Assembly: GCA_029880065.1 (NCBI GenBank)
Contig: JAOUPD010000008.1
Span: 1 to 20,804, forward strand
DNA: 20,804 nucleotides
Direction of reading: 5' to 3'
DNA from: Hadesarchaea archaeon
Lineage (GTDB): Archaea > Hadarchaeota > Hadarchaeia > Hadarchaeales > Hadarchaeaceae
This document shows positions 7,169-15,426 of this stretch, one piece after another; the first letter of the stretch is position 1, and each line of letters opens with the position of its first letter. The translations under genes were made by a program, and so were the position numbers. The notes beneath the pieces are model-generated. The model was given only the letters and a program-made list of their open reading frames with translations. It had not been told where the DNA came from and made no database searches.

Positions 7169-8386
7169 ATGATGGACTTTATTGAAACGGCCGTGCGACG
7201 AAATCCAATATTAATTAAGGTAGCGACGGAATTTCACCAGTCAGGTATAATCCCGGCCAACACAGTTGTGATAGACCTTGATGTTGTAAAGCGCAACGCT
7301 GAGATTATAAAAAGTGAGGCAGACAAATTTGGTGTCTTGAATTATTTTATGACGAAACAATTTGGGCGGAACCCATTGATATGTAATGTCATAAGAGATT
7401 CAGGAATCGATAGCGCTGTGGCAGTTGATATAGAAGATGTAAAATGTCTACATCGACACAATATACCTGTCGGCCACGTAGGACACTTAGTACAAATTCC
7501 AATGCACGAGGTTGAGTACGTTCTGAAAGAGGTAAACCCGGAGGTTATAACAGTTTTCAGTGTGGAGAAAGCTGAAGAAATATCTAAAGTGGCTGAGAGG
7601 CTTGGAAAGATCCAGAAATTGTTGATTCGCGTCGTCGGCAAGAGCGATTTCTTTTACCAGAATCAAGAAGGAGGATTCCCGGAAGAAAAAGTCGTAACAG
7701 TTGTCAAAACTATAAATAATCTTAAGGGGGTTAAGGTCGTCGGCGTGACCTCTTTCCCTTGTTTGCGCCTCAACCTTAGGTCTAAGAAATTAGAACCGTT
7801 GCCAAATTTCGACACTCTCATAAGGACAGCATCCAGGCTCGAAAAAGAACTGGGAATGGTGGTAGAACAAATCAATGCTCCGGCCGATACTTCGGCGATG
7901 GTAATGAAAATACTTGCGGAGAATGGTGCGACTCATGGGGAACCTGGACACGGTTTCACCGGCACGACCCCCTGGCACGCATTTGAAGACTTACCCGAGC
8001 TCCCGGCGTGGGTTTACGTGAGCGAAGTCTCCCATTTCCTCGGGGACAAAGCTTTCGCTTTCGGCGGCGGCCTTATGAGCGCCGATGCACCACTGGGTTT
8101 CTGGACATATTTATATCAAAAGTTCCGTTTTTATGCTCTAGTGGGTCGTGAACCCGAAACGATTGTTGAAAAAAAGATGCTTGCTGGGCCCGCTGGATAT
8201 ATTGATTACTATGGCCCTCTCTATCCTGGCCCAAGTGATAAAATAATGGTGGGCGACACGGTGATATACGGTCTAAGAAACCAAATTTTCGTTTCTAGGG
8301 CTAATGTTGCAGTGGTCGGCGGAATACAGCTAAAGAAACCAAAATTATTAGGTATTTTCGATCGGACTGGTAATTTATCATCGTAG
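7169..8386 (+). CDS. YhfX-type PLP-dependent amino acid racemase
   Basis: This 405-residue protein matches the YhfX group of fold-type III PLP enzymes, relatives of alanine racemase. The TIM-barrel half begins near IPANTVVIDLDVVKRNAE (28-45), and the likely PLP lysine is K63 in YFMTKQFGRNP. The barrel continues through SAVAVD (82-87) and THGEPGHGF, and a C-terminal beta domain carries GDTVIYGLRNQIF. Members interconvert D- and L- forms of an amino acid, but the substrate of YhfX is unsettled as far as I know. The first two codons are both ATG (7169, 7172). It converges on the sugar-binding protein gene with only 6 bases between stops. A link to the sugar genes is suggested by position only. 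Confidence 0.75.
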   Translation: MMDFIETAVRRNPILIKVATEFHQSGIIPANTVVIDLDVVKRNAEIIKSEADKFGVLNYFMTKQFGRNPLICNVIRDSGIDSAVAVDIEDVKCLHRHNIPVGHVGHLVQIPMHEVEYVLKEVNPEVITVFSVEKAEEISKVAERLGKIQKLLIRVVGKSDFFYQNQEGGFPEEKVVTVVKTINNLKGVKVVGVTSFPCLRLNLRSKKLEPLPNFDTLIRTASRLEKELGMVVEQINAPADTSAMVMKILAENGATHGEPGHGFTGTTPWHAFEDLPELPAWVYVSEVSHFLGDKAFAFGGGLMSADAPLGFWTYLYQKFRFYALVGREPETIVEKKMLAGPAGYIDYYGPLYPGPSDKIMVGDTVIYGLRNQIFVSRANVAVVGGIQLKKPKLLGIFDRTGNLSS

Positions 8387-8392
8387 TATGCT

Positions 8393-9601
8393 CTAATCTT
8401 CTAGTAGCTCTAGCACATCTGAGGGCAGAGTTCCTAGAGCACCTTGTGTCTGCTTGTAGAACCCGTCCACAAGATTGGATCTCACAATCGGGAAGACCTT
8501 ACTAACGGTGTAGATTCCTTTTAGTTCCGCTTGTTGGCCCAGCAACCATTTGAGTGCAGCATTAACCGAGTTTTTCCCCATCTCAATGCAATCGGCTGCG
8601 CCGCATCCGATTATTGGATAATCGGGGTCAGCAATGAATTTTGCCCCAGTTATCCCTCCGAGGTCTGGGGCAGCTACGACCACATCGCCCTCCAATCCTA
8701 GTGCAACCACAGCCTCAGCCGCTCCTGTTGCCGGCCCCATCATCCACGTACACCAAATAGCATCTATCTCCGGGTGAGCTTGTAACATCCCCAATGCTAT
8801 ATCATAACCCTGCCCTGGATCGGTGAATCCTTCTCTAGTAACTACTTCGATGTTGGGGTACTTGGCAAACATGTTCTCCGCCCCTGCGAGACGCATGACG
8901 TTTGTCCATTGCTCTAATGCGAAGTATATTATTCCGACCTCTCCCTCATAGTTCATTGCATACGCAAGTATCTCGGCTGCAGATGCTCCTTGGCCATATC
9001 CGTCAGCATCCACCAAGCCGATGTAATTAGGTGTACCGAATAGACCCACGGGTGTAGTCCAATTGTGAAGTTGTGGAACCCCAGCCTCTGAGAGCGCAAC
9101 AAAAGCTGGCCCCGTAGTTACTGCTTCATATGCTTCCGCAATGATGAAATTTACATCACCAGCCTTGGCTGCTAAGGTATTTATCTGATCTATTTGTTCC
9201 GATATCGACTGAGATCCCATAAATGATATCGGCGGTTTTCCAGCTTCAGCAAGTACTGCGTCCATCCCCACTTTGTTTAGTATTTCAGTTATGTCAAGAG
9301 TTGCGCCCATGAAATAATACTCTCCTAACTCTAAGTCCTGGGCTGCCGCAATTTCTCCCTCTGTGAGTTCCAAAGTTGCGGCGGTGGTGATGGGTTCACC
9401 TGCAGGACCACCCGGGGTCCATGGAGTACTGAGATTTTCTTCTAAACTTGTGATCCATTCTAAAGGTATTTTCCTGAACTTTCCCACTGCTTCCTCCGTA
9501 GGTCTAGTAAGTAAGTATGTACCTAGGCTGGAAACAATTGCTACAGCTACTACAATAACAACCGTAACAATCCAGCTAACACTTTTTTCTTCTCTCATCA
9601 T
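8393..9601 (-). CDS. Membrane-anchored sugar-binding protein of a CUT2-type ABC importer
   Basis: This 402-residue protein has an N-terminal signal-anchor: a short charged tail MMREEK, then a hydrophobic helix at about 9-31, followed by an extracellular domain. Archaeal binding proteins are often tethered this way. The remainder has the two-lobe periplasmic-binding-protein-I pattern of RbsB/XylF relatives, with SQSISEQIDQINTLAAKAGD in the first lobe, VGIIYFALEQWTNVMRLAGA in the second, and AIWCTWMMGPATGAAEAV near the hinge. It would capture a sugar or sugar-like ligand and pass it to the permease at 12861-13844. The ligand is not readable. The two ATG codons at 9601 and 9598 both look usable; GTGA lies about 5 bases upstream. 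It is separated from its permease and ATPase by the glycosidase operon. Confidence 0.85.
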   Translation of the reverse strand: MMREEKSVSWIVTVVIVVAVAIVSSLGTYLLTRPTEEAVGKFRKIPLEWITSLEENLSTPWTPGGPAGEPITTAATLELTEGEIAAAQDLELGEYYFMGATLDITEILNKVGMDAVLAEAGKPPISFMGSQSISEQIDQINTLAAKAGDVNFIIAEAYEAVTTGPAFVALSEAGVPQLHNWTTPVGLFGTPNYIGLVDADGYGQGASAAEILAYAMNYEGEVGIIYFALEQWTNVMRLAGAENMFAKYPNIEVVTREGFTDPGQGYDIALGMLQAHPEIDAIWCTWMMGPATGAAEAVVALGLEGDVVVAAPDLGGITGAKFIADPDYPIIGCGAADCIEMGKNSVNAALKWLLGQQAELKGIYTVSKVFPIVRSNLVDGFYKQTQGALGTLPSDVLELLED

Positions 9602-9895
9602 GTCTATTCACTTTTGTCGTGCCCCGAGGTTGTGACACGAACATCTCCTCGACATGTAAATTTTTCTTAGAAGTTGAATAAAGTGGTAAGAAATTGAGTT
9701 CAGAAATATTGTTTAGAAACTTAGTTCAGTGAAGCGAATTGAATATTCTTGGGCGTTCGGGTCTGACTTGCCACGAATCGTAGGAATAAAAGGTTTTTCT
9801 AGGCCAACTTGGTTCTGACAAGGCGAAGAGTTTATCTTCATTAACACCTGGAAGCAGAAAATTCCAAATAGTAGATAGGTGGATAATATAATACG
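9602..9895. promoter_or_regulatory. Divergent promoter region, binding protein / glycosidase
   Basis: This 294-base gap holds two outward promoters. For the binding protein (minus) a TATA-like AAATTTACAT lies at 9663 to 9654, and the leader between it and the start can fold into a weak 7-bp hairpin (9617-9623 with 9634-9640). For the glycosidase (plus) an AGGTGG ribosome-binding match is at 9877-9882, 13 bases before the ATG, with a possible TTTATCTTCATTAA box near 9831. I find no gene or RNA in the gap. Confidence 0.4.
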
Positions 9896-11998
9896 ATGAT
9901 AAAATTTCTATATGACGGATTTTACATAGATGATGAGAGAATTCCTGTATACAGTGGGGCTGTACACTACTGGAGATTGGACCCGAAAAAATGGGGGGAA
10001 ATTCTGGACAAGGTCAAAGGAATGGGCTTTGAAGTAGTTACAACTTACATCCCGTGGGAGGTCCACGAAATTAAGAAAGGCGTGTTCGATTTTGGGGAGG
10101 AGGAACCAAGTAAAGATATCGGCAAGTACCTGACAATATGTGAAGAAAAAGGGTTGAAGGTGTTGGTCAGGCCCGGACCCCAAATAAACTCTGAACTGAC
10201 ATGGTTTGGATATCCCAAACGGATTTTGGAAGACTCCGAAATTCAGGCTAGGAGTGCTCAGAATACAAAAGCCGTGCTTACTCAAGTGCCCCGACCGATA
10301 CCAGCGCTGAGTTACGCGTCAGAAAAGTTCTTCAAGGAGACAGCAGAGTGGTACGATGCCATTTGTTCCATCTTAAGAAAACACAAGGCCCCCCAAGGTT
10401 GTATAATAGGAGTACAGGTAGATAACGAATTGGGGTACTTTTTCCACATCAACCCGTATGTAGTTGATTACAGTAATTCCTCAATAAAAAAATACCAAGA
10501 GTTTTTGAGGGAAAAATATCAGACCATAGAAAACCTGAACGGTTTATACAGAACTAATTATGAATCCTTCGAAGAGATAGATCCGCCTAGAAGGTTCGAA
10601 GGCAGGAAGAAAGAAGACCTTCCGTACTACATAGACTGGATTGAGTATCGGGAACATTACCTCATCAATTCACTCGATAGATTAACGGGAATGATGCGGG
10701 AAAGAGGTTTAGATGATGTGCCAATCTTCCATAACTACCCCCACCCTCTTGGCCCCGGAGGATCGGTCGGTGCCACCACTACCCCGTTTAACCTCCCAGA
10801 GTTGGAGAGTAAGTTGGATTTTGTTGGTTTCGACATATATTCTAGAAAGGAACTTTATGACCACGTCAAAACCATTGTTTCCTATGTCGTGGGATGCAGC
10901 AGGTTTCCGTTCATTCCTGAATTTATAGCAGGAGTATGGCCTTGGTACTTCCGGCCGGGCGAGCTAAATGACGAAGAATTCGTGACAAAGTCAGCATTGA
11001 TGCACGGGATAAAAGGGTTCAGCAGGTACATGATAGTGGAGAGGAACAGGTGGATGGGTTCTCCGGTAACGAGAGACGGACGAATAAGGGAGGATCGTTA
11101 CAATTTTTTCAAACAAGTTAATGAGGTTCTGAAAAAACACAGTTTTGCAGATTTTAAGAAAAAGAGTGAAATAATGTTGATTTCTAATAGAGACTATGAT
11201 AGGTTAGAGGCAGCGACGGTTTTGATACCATTTCCTGGTGATTTTCTTGAGACTCTTCTGGGTTTTTCTGAATACCCCAACTTCACCACGGTTTCGGAAG
11301 ACAACTTCGGGTTTGATGGGCCAATACAACTTGCTAAGACGAAGTGGTTCGACGCCTATTATCGGGGACTGACCGAACAGGGGTATTCATTTGTCTTAGG
11401 CGATACCTCTTTGAGCACGGACAAGCTTGAGGAGTACAAAGTTTTGGTTTTGGCTTCATTCGAATACATGAGTTCTGATTTTCAGGAGAACCTGCTGGAT
11501 TTTGCAAGAGGTGGGGGGGTGGTGGTGCTTGGGCCCAAGATTCCCACCTTGGATGAGAAATTCCATGAGAAGGAAATATTAAAGAAATATCTATCTCCGG
11601 AGAAAAGTGTCGGAATCACCCTAGGCGACAAAACTGTGGGAGTTAAACACGAAGTCGGTAAAGGGAGCGTGGTTCACCTGCCAGAACTTGACAAGAGGGA
11701 ATCTGGAAGGATTTTAGGCCGGATCTTGGAAGATGCTGGTATTTGGAAAGTAGAGAAAAACGATCCGAGGATTGATGTAACAATCCACGAAAACATCAAA
11801 GAGCCTGAACGCAGAATCGTTTTCGTTGCAAATCCAACTTCCGACAAAATCCCAACAGAAATTGGGTTAGATAAGGTTCCGGCATCTGTTAGGGAGATAT
11901 GGGAGAACAAGGCCGTGGAAATTAAGGATGGTAAACTTGTCGATGAGTTGCACCCGTACACAATCAGGATATATGATTGTGCATTTGGGGGAGTATAG
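9896..11998 (+). CDS. Glycoside hydrolase, beta-galactosidase-like (GH35/GH42 type)
   Basis: This 700-residue enzyme has no signal peptide, so it is probably cytosolic. The N-terminal TIM barrel follows the GH35 pattern: SGAVHYWRLDP (20-30), GFEVVTTYIPWEVHE (44-58), GVFDF (62-66) and VLVRPGPQINSE (89-100). The acid/base candidate is E178 in GVQVDNELG. The nucleophile candidate is E342 in PFIPEFIAG. A glutamine-amidotransferase-like domain, as in GH42, follows at about 480-560 (YKVLVLASFEYMS, GGGVVVLGPKIP), then a beta-rich tail. It would cleave beta-galactosides or related glycosides brought in by the nearby importer. The exact family and substrate are uncertain. The next gene starts two bases after its stop, so they form an operon. 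Confidence 0.82.
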   Translation: MIKFLYDGFYIDDERIPVYSGAVHYWRLDPKKWGEILDKVKGMGFEVVTTYIPWEVHEIKKGVFDFGEEEPSKDIGKYLTICEEKGLKVLVRPGPQINSELTWFGYPKRILEDSEIQARSAQNTKAVLTQVPRPIPALSYASEKFFKETAEWYDAICSILRKHKAPQGCIIGVQVDNELGYFFHINPYVVDYSNSSIKKYQEFLREKYQTIENLNGLYRTNYESFEEIDPPRRFEGRKKEDLPYYIDWIEYREHYLINSLDRLTGMMRERGLDDVPIFHNYPHPLGPGGSVGATTTPFNLPELESKLDFVGFDIYSRKELYDHVKTIVSYVVGCSRFPFIPEFIAGVWPWYFRPGELNDEEFVTKSALMHGIKGFSRYMIVERNRWMGSPVTRDGRIREDRYNFFKQVNEVLKKHSFADFKKKSEIMLISNRDYDRLEAATVLIPFPGDFLETLLGFSEYPNFTTVSEDNFGFDGPIQLAKTKWFDAYYRGLTEQGYSFVLGDTSLSTDKLEEYKVLVLASFEYMSSDFQENLLDFARGGGVVVLGPKIPTLDEKFHEKEILKKYLSPEKSVGITLGDKTVGVKHEVGKGSVVHLPELDKRESGRILGRILEDAGIWKVEKNDPRIDVTIHENIKEPERRIVFVANPTSDKIPTEIGLDKVPASVREIWENKAVEIKDGKLVDELHPYTIRIYDCAFGGV

Positions 11999-11999
11999 C

Positions 12000-12803
12000 A
12001 TGTTGCACGAGAATCCACTGATGATTGATATAGATGTCGACCAATGGCGGAATCTACATGATAGGTTTCTAGAGTCCGCGAAGGAAAAGAGAAGAATAAT
12101 TGTAATACATGAGGGTGGAGAGATACTGAAGTTTGTCCATTCTAACGGGGAGGATGTCACCAAGACCATCGATAAAGTCACAGATCCCCAGATAGATGTC
12201 AAAAAGGTTTACGAAGATAACAAGGAAAAAGCTGACTTCGTACTAATGCTTGATAGAAAAGCCGTAGAAAGGTTTTTCGCGGAAATCCAAGACTCTTGGA
12301 GCTCTGGGGAGGATTTGGATGAATATGTTTACAGGATGTACGTGAAACTTGACGAGTACAAGGATGGGATAGTTACCTACCCCGGGCCGGCTAGGAAAAA
12401 TCTCGGGTTGCGATGGAAGCTATCAATAAGTTATCCTCAAGTCAAAGAGCTTGTTCAAAGGTATATCCCCCCCAACTCAGTGGTCGTGGTTGGAATTTTT
12501 GAAAACAGCAATTTAATTTGGGGTAGCTTAGTGTTGGGGTTCGATGAAGAAAGAAAAATCAAGTTGATTACTACAATAGACAAGTCCCAAGTTATACGGG
12601 ATTGGAAGGGAGAATACAAAAAATTTGTAAAGTGGGTGGAGGAGAAATTCTGGAAATGCTCACTTGGTCTTTTCATGGACCGGGGGAGTGTTGAAATGAT
12701 ATTGGAAAGTGACAAGAGGTTGAATACTATCCGGGATTTAATCCGAACAGGTAAGTTAATAGCTTATCCAGTTCCTGAAACCCTCAAACAACAACTTGGT
12801 TAA
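12000..12803 (+). CDS. Conserved-looking protein of unknown function, coupled to the glycosidase
   Basis: I do not recognise this 267-residue protein. The chosen start is ATG 12000: it lies 2 bases after the glycosidase stop and has GGGGGAG just before. Upstream in-frame starts at 11928 and 11970 would lie within the glycosidase gene. It is soluble: no signal peptide or membrane helix. The N-terminal half is alpha/beta with IIVIHEGGEIL (33-43) and ADFVLMLDRKAVERFF (78-93). The second half has a hydrophobic strand VVVVGIFENSNLIWGSLVLGF (161-181), and W- and K-rich helices at 202-220. There are no clear catalytic motifs. Tight coupling suggests a joint role with the glycosidase, such as sugar sensing, accessory binding or regulation; that is inference. 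Confidence 0.7.
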   Translation: MLHENPLMIDIDVDQWRNLHDRFLESAKEKRRIIVIHEGGEILKFVHSNGEDVTKTIDKVTDPQIDVKKVYEDNKEKADFVLMLDRKAVERFFAEIQDSWSSGEDLDEYVYRMYVKLDEYKDGIVTYPGPARKNLGLRWKLSISYPQVKELVQRYIPPNSVVVVGIFENSNLIWGSLVLGFDEERKIKLITTIDKSQVIRDWKGEYKKFVKWVEEKFWKCSLGLFMDRGSVEMILESDKRLNTIRDLIRTGKLIAYPVPETLKQQLG

Positions 12804-12806
12804 ATT

Positions 12807-12862
12807 GAAATTCTGTCAGTTAAATACACAACCCCACTGATCAAGTCAACCACAGAAATTTC
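12807..12862. terminator. Inverted repeat between convergent genes, possible shared terminator
   Basis: GAAATTCTGT (12807-12816) and ACAGAAATTTC (12852-12862) are inverted repeats with one extra base. Inside, TCAGT (12816-12820) and ACTGA (12836-12840) also pair. The structure lies between the unknown gene (stop 12803) and the permease (stop 12861), where it could end both transcripts. There is no strong T run. Confidence 0.35.
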
Positions 12863-13844
12863 ACCTTTTAACGAATTTTATCATCTCTTTGAATGGCTTT
12901 CTCTCTCTTTGTTGTACGGACCTGATGGACAGTGCCCCCACCAAGATGCTCCCCATGAAGATGCTTTGGTAAGCTGGCTCCAATCCTAGCAAGTTTACGC
13001 CGTTAATTATGGTGGTTAATACTAGACAACCTAGCGCTGTCCTGATAACCGACCCCCTCCCTCCGGTGAGGAGGGCTCCGCCAAGTATTGGGGCGGCGAT
13101 AACCGGCATAAGATAAGCTTCCCCCATCAGCGGTCTCGCGGAAAGCGATCTACTGACAACTATCAATCCGGCAATACCCGCCATTATACTGCTTATAATG
13201 AAAAGTGTGAACTTTACTCTCTTTGTAGGGATCCCCATCAACCCCGATGCTCTTTCGTTTCCGCCTGTTCCGTACACCCATCGACCGAATCTGGTATATC
13301 CCAAAATGATCCCAGCTAGTATAATGACTCCAATCATCCAGAATACGGCTGTGGCGATACCGCCAACAAACCGACCATAAAATATCTTAGGTATTAGATT
13401 GTCCCTGAGTAGAACTGATCTATAGTTGCTTATCAAGAAAACAATTCCTTGTACCCCTACAAACGTGCCCAAAGTTACAAGGAAGGACGGTATCCCCACT
13501 TTCACTGTGAAAAAACCATTGATGATGCCCACAGTAATTGCCGCAAGCATACTGATGAGTATGATGTAAAAGGTGTTGCTTGGACTAGAAAGTGCTGCCA
13601 CCATAGCGGAGAGTTCGAGCACCGAAGTAAATGAGATATCTATCTCCCCTGCTACTAGCAAAAAGTGTATTCCTATTGCCAGAATAGCTAAGATACTCAT
13701 GCTTTCAAATATCACTCTAAAATTTGTCGGAGTGAAAAAATATGGACTTGAGAAAGAAAATAAAATAATTAGAACTATGATTACCACTATTAGAACAATA
13801 CCATTTATGTCAAAAAGTGTTCGTTTTACATCTTGAAAATCCAG
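12861..13844 (-). CDS. CUT2-type sugar ABC permease (RbsC-like)
   Basis: This protein is a branched-chain/ribose-type permease with about 8-10 membrane helices. From the GTG at 13787 the motifs run LAIGIHFLLVAGEIDIS, GIPSFLVTLGTFVGVQGI, GTGGNERASGLMGIPTKRVK and AAPILGGALLTGGRGS, all typical of RbsC. A GTG start cuts into the first helix. The frame stays open upstream to the ATPase stop, and the added residues (LDFQDVKRTLFDINGIVLIV) supply the missing cytosolic tail and first helix. GAGGAGGG (13859-13852) sits 7 bases before a CTG at 13844, so I place the start there (327 residues). ATT at 13847 is another candidate. The permease is 18 bases after the ATPase and partners the binding protein at 8393-9601. 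Confidence 0.85.
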   Translation of the reverse strand: MDFQDVKRTLFDINGIVLIVVIIVLIILFSFSSPYFFTPTNFRVIFESMSILAILAIGIHFLLVAGEIDISFTSVLELSAMVAALSSPSNTFYIILISMLAAITVGIINGFFTVKVGIPSFLVTLGTFVGVQGIVFLISNYRSVLLRDNLIPKIFYGRFVGGIATAVFWMIGVIILAGIILGYTRFGRWVYGTGGNERASGLMGIPTKRVKFTLFIISSIMAGIAGLIVVSRSLSARPLMGEAYLMPVIAAPILGGALLTGGRGSVIRTALGCLVLTTIINGVNLLGLEPAYQSIFMGSILVGALSIRSVQQRERKPFKEMIKFVKR

Positions 13845-13862
13845 AATTTTTCCCTCCTCTCT

Positions 13863-14648
13863 TCACATATAGTGGAGTAATTCTTCCTCTCTGAGACCTT
13901 TCCTAGTCTTGGATTCGAAAGTTATTTCTCCAAGTTTGAGTATTATTAATCGGTCACATATCTGGATGGCATCTTCTAGGGCGTGGGTCACAAAAATCAT
14001 AGGACAAATTTTTTTTGCTTTTTGAAAAAGAGTAAATAGTTTTCTTTTGGCCTTTTCCGACAGAGCTGTGGATGGCTCGTCCAAGAGAAGGATTTTCGGT
14101 TTGAAGTACAATGCCCTCATGACCGAAACCGCCTGTCTTTCCCCGCCAGAGAAATTTCTGATTTCTTCTCTAACGTTGAGGTGGAACCCCATCCTCGCAA
14201 GGTATTTTTTGGTCTCGCTTCTCATCTTCTTGTAGTCAACGAAATTGACCAAACCATTTGCATATTTTTTGACAGGTTCTTGTCCAATGAAGAAGTTCTC
14301 TGCCACGCTTAACTGTTCAACCAAGGCTGACTCTTGATAAACACACTGTATACCTTCTCGGATAGCGTCTCTAGGGCTATTGAATTCCTTTTTTTCTCCT
14401 TCTATGTAAATTTCACCGCTCGTGGGTTTGTAAGCTCCACGAATAATCTTAATCAAAGTAGATTTGCCAGCCCCATTGTCTCCGATTATTCCTAGAATTT
14501 CTCCTTTTCTTAGCTCAATGCTCACACCCTTGAGGGCCTGAATATGGTCAAAATTCTTTACTATGGTCCTGCATTCCAAAATAACATTTGGGGCTGCAGG
14601 TTTCTTCAAGAAAGATTTTCCAGATTTTAAAGTGATAGCTCTGATCAT
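13863..14648 (-). CDS. CUT2-type sugar ABC transporter ATPase, single domain
   Basis: This 261-residue protein powers the importer. It has Walker A GDNGAGKST (56-64), Q-loop Q105 in CVYQESALVEQ, signature FSGGERQAV (166-174), Walker B ILLLDEPSTAL (186-196) and the switch H222 in FVTHALED. It has one ATPase domain, whereas the best-known ribose ATPase RbsA has two fused; the single-domain form resembles FrcA/XylG-like half proteins and would act as a dimer. The start ATG at 14648 lies about 27 bases after a TATA box, giving a leaderless transcript. An N-terminal tail of about 20 residues, MIRAITLKSGKSFLKKPAAP, precedes the domain. The permease follows 18 bases on. Confidence 0.92.
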   Translation of the reverse strand: MIRAITLKSGKSFLKKPAAPNVILECRTIVKNFDHIQALKGVSIELRKGEILGIIGDNGAGKSTLIKIIRGAYKPTSGEIYIEGEKKEFNSPRDAIREGIQCVYQESALVEQLSVAENFFIGQEPVKKYANGLVNFVDYKKMRSETKKYLARMGFHLNVREEIRNFSGGERQAVSVMRALYFKPKILLLDEPSTALSEKAKRKLFTLFQKAKKICPMIFVTHALEDAIQICDRLIILKLGEITFESKTRKGLREEELLHYM

Positions 14649-14669
14649 CCCTATTAATTTTATCTGCTC

Positions 14670-14680
14670 TTTATATTTAA
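14670..14680 (-). promoter_or_regulatory. TATA box of the ABC ATPase-permease operon
   Basis: Read on the minus strand, TTAAATATAAA (14680 to 14670) is a strong archaeal TATA box centred about 27 bases before the ATPase ATG at 14648. This spacing predicts transcription starting at or next to the start codon. Confidence 0.5.
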
Positions 14681-14748
14681 CATTTAATGCTCTGTTTTTT
14701 ATTGTTGGAGTATGGTGGGGGCCAGCGCAATGGTCACGTCCCCAACTA

Positions 14749-14973
14749 TTATGTTTCGAAACTGTTTAGCGACAAGCCGATGCGCCGTCGAAAGGAGCTT
14801 ATAGTGAGGTTGGGTAGACCCGGCAGTTGACGACGCCTAAAGTGTTCATTCCCGAGCTTGATGAGTTTGTAAATTAAAATGAGCAAGAGGACACCTATAA
14901 TGCCCACCAAAGCCATAACCGCGATGAAGATGGCATGGATTGGATTATAGTAATTGCTGCAATGATCTCCCAT
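14749..14973 (-). CDS. Small single-helix membrane protein of unknown function
   Basis: This 74-residue protein has a short N-terminal tail, one hydrophobic helix at about 12-36 (IHAIFIAVMALVGIIGVLLLILIYKLIKL), and a basic C-terminal part with RRR twice. By the positive-inside rule the C-terminus is probably cytosolic. It starts 27 bases after the PIN gene stop on the same strand, so it may be the last gene of that run. The ribosome-binding match GCGGAG touches the ATG without spacing, which is poor. Its reality rests on the clean helix and position; no homology is recognised. Confidence 0.5.
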   Translation of the reverse strand: MGDHCSNYYNPIHAIFIAVMALVGIIGVLLLILIYKLIKLGNEHFRRRQLPGLPNLTISSFRRRIGLSLNSFET

Positions 14974-15000
14974 CTCCGCGTTAAAAAAATAGATTTGTAA

Positions 15001-15411
15001 TTAAACATATCTGGTGTATTGTAGTTTGAGAAATTGAGTCGGTTTACAAATTTTTGTTTGAGTGAACTCTCCAAGTTCTAGTAAATGGTCATCGGAAGTA
15101 ATCAAGTAATCCGCTTTACCTTCAAGAGCACATTCCAATAATTTGTTATCTTCCGGATCTTGCTTGACCTTGAAAACTTTTTGAGTTGGCTTGACTCGGG
15201 AGGCGTTTATAAAAAGACTTCGCACTCTTTCCTGAAACTTTTGATTGGCCTTCACGTTCCTCAGGATCAACTCTACTTCCCTACGAAGTCTGGAAGAGAA
15301 AATTAATTCATGTTTGTTCTCGAGACAAAGGTCAATGATTCTTGCTGAGGCGCTTTTTCGATTAAAATAAGCCGCTATGAAAACATTCGTATCTAAAACC
15401 ACCTTCAACAA
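15001..15411 (-). CDS. PIN-domain ribonuclease (VapC-like, COG1569 type)
   Basis: This 136-residue protein would cut RNA using a metal held by acidic residues: D7 in VVLDTNVF, E45 in RREVELIL, D88 in PEDNKLLECAL, and D107/D108 in ADYLITSDDHL. The order and spacing fit the PIN fold. The start is TTG at 15411, with GGAG four bases upstream; no better ATG exists. Members are often toxins with an upstream antitoxin, but upstream here is thymidylate kinase, 15 bases away, and no antitoxin gene is seen on either side. It could be an orphan toxin or an RNA-processing enzyme. Confidence 0.85.
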   Translation of the reverse strand: MLKVVLDTNVFIAAYFNRKSASARIIDLCLENKHELIFSSRLRREVELILRNVKANQKFQERVRSLFINASRVKPTQKVFKVKQDPEDNKLLECALEGKADYLITSDDHLLELGEFTQTKICKPTQFLKLQYTRYV

Positions 15412-15426
15412 TCTCCACTCCTGAAA

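Noticed and set aside
9692..9735. Short direct repeat around AGTTCAG in the binding protein/glycosidase gap
   Set aside because: Only seven bases match cleanly; not enough for an operator or repeat call.
14704..14746. G/C-rich stretch with GTTGG/CCCCAAC arms, possible small RNA or terminator
   Set aside because: Pairing is interrupted, no T run or known RNA motif follows, and it may just be the 3' part of the small protein transcript.
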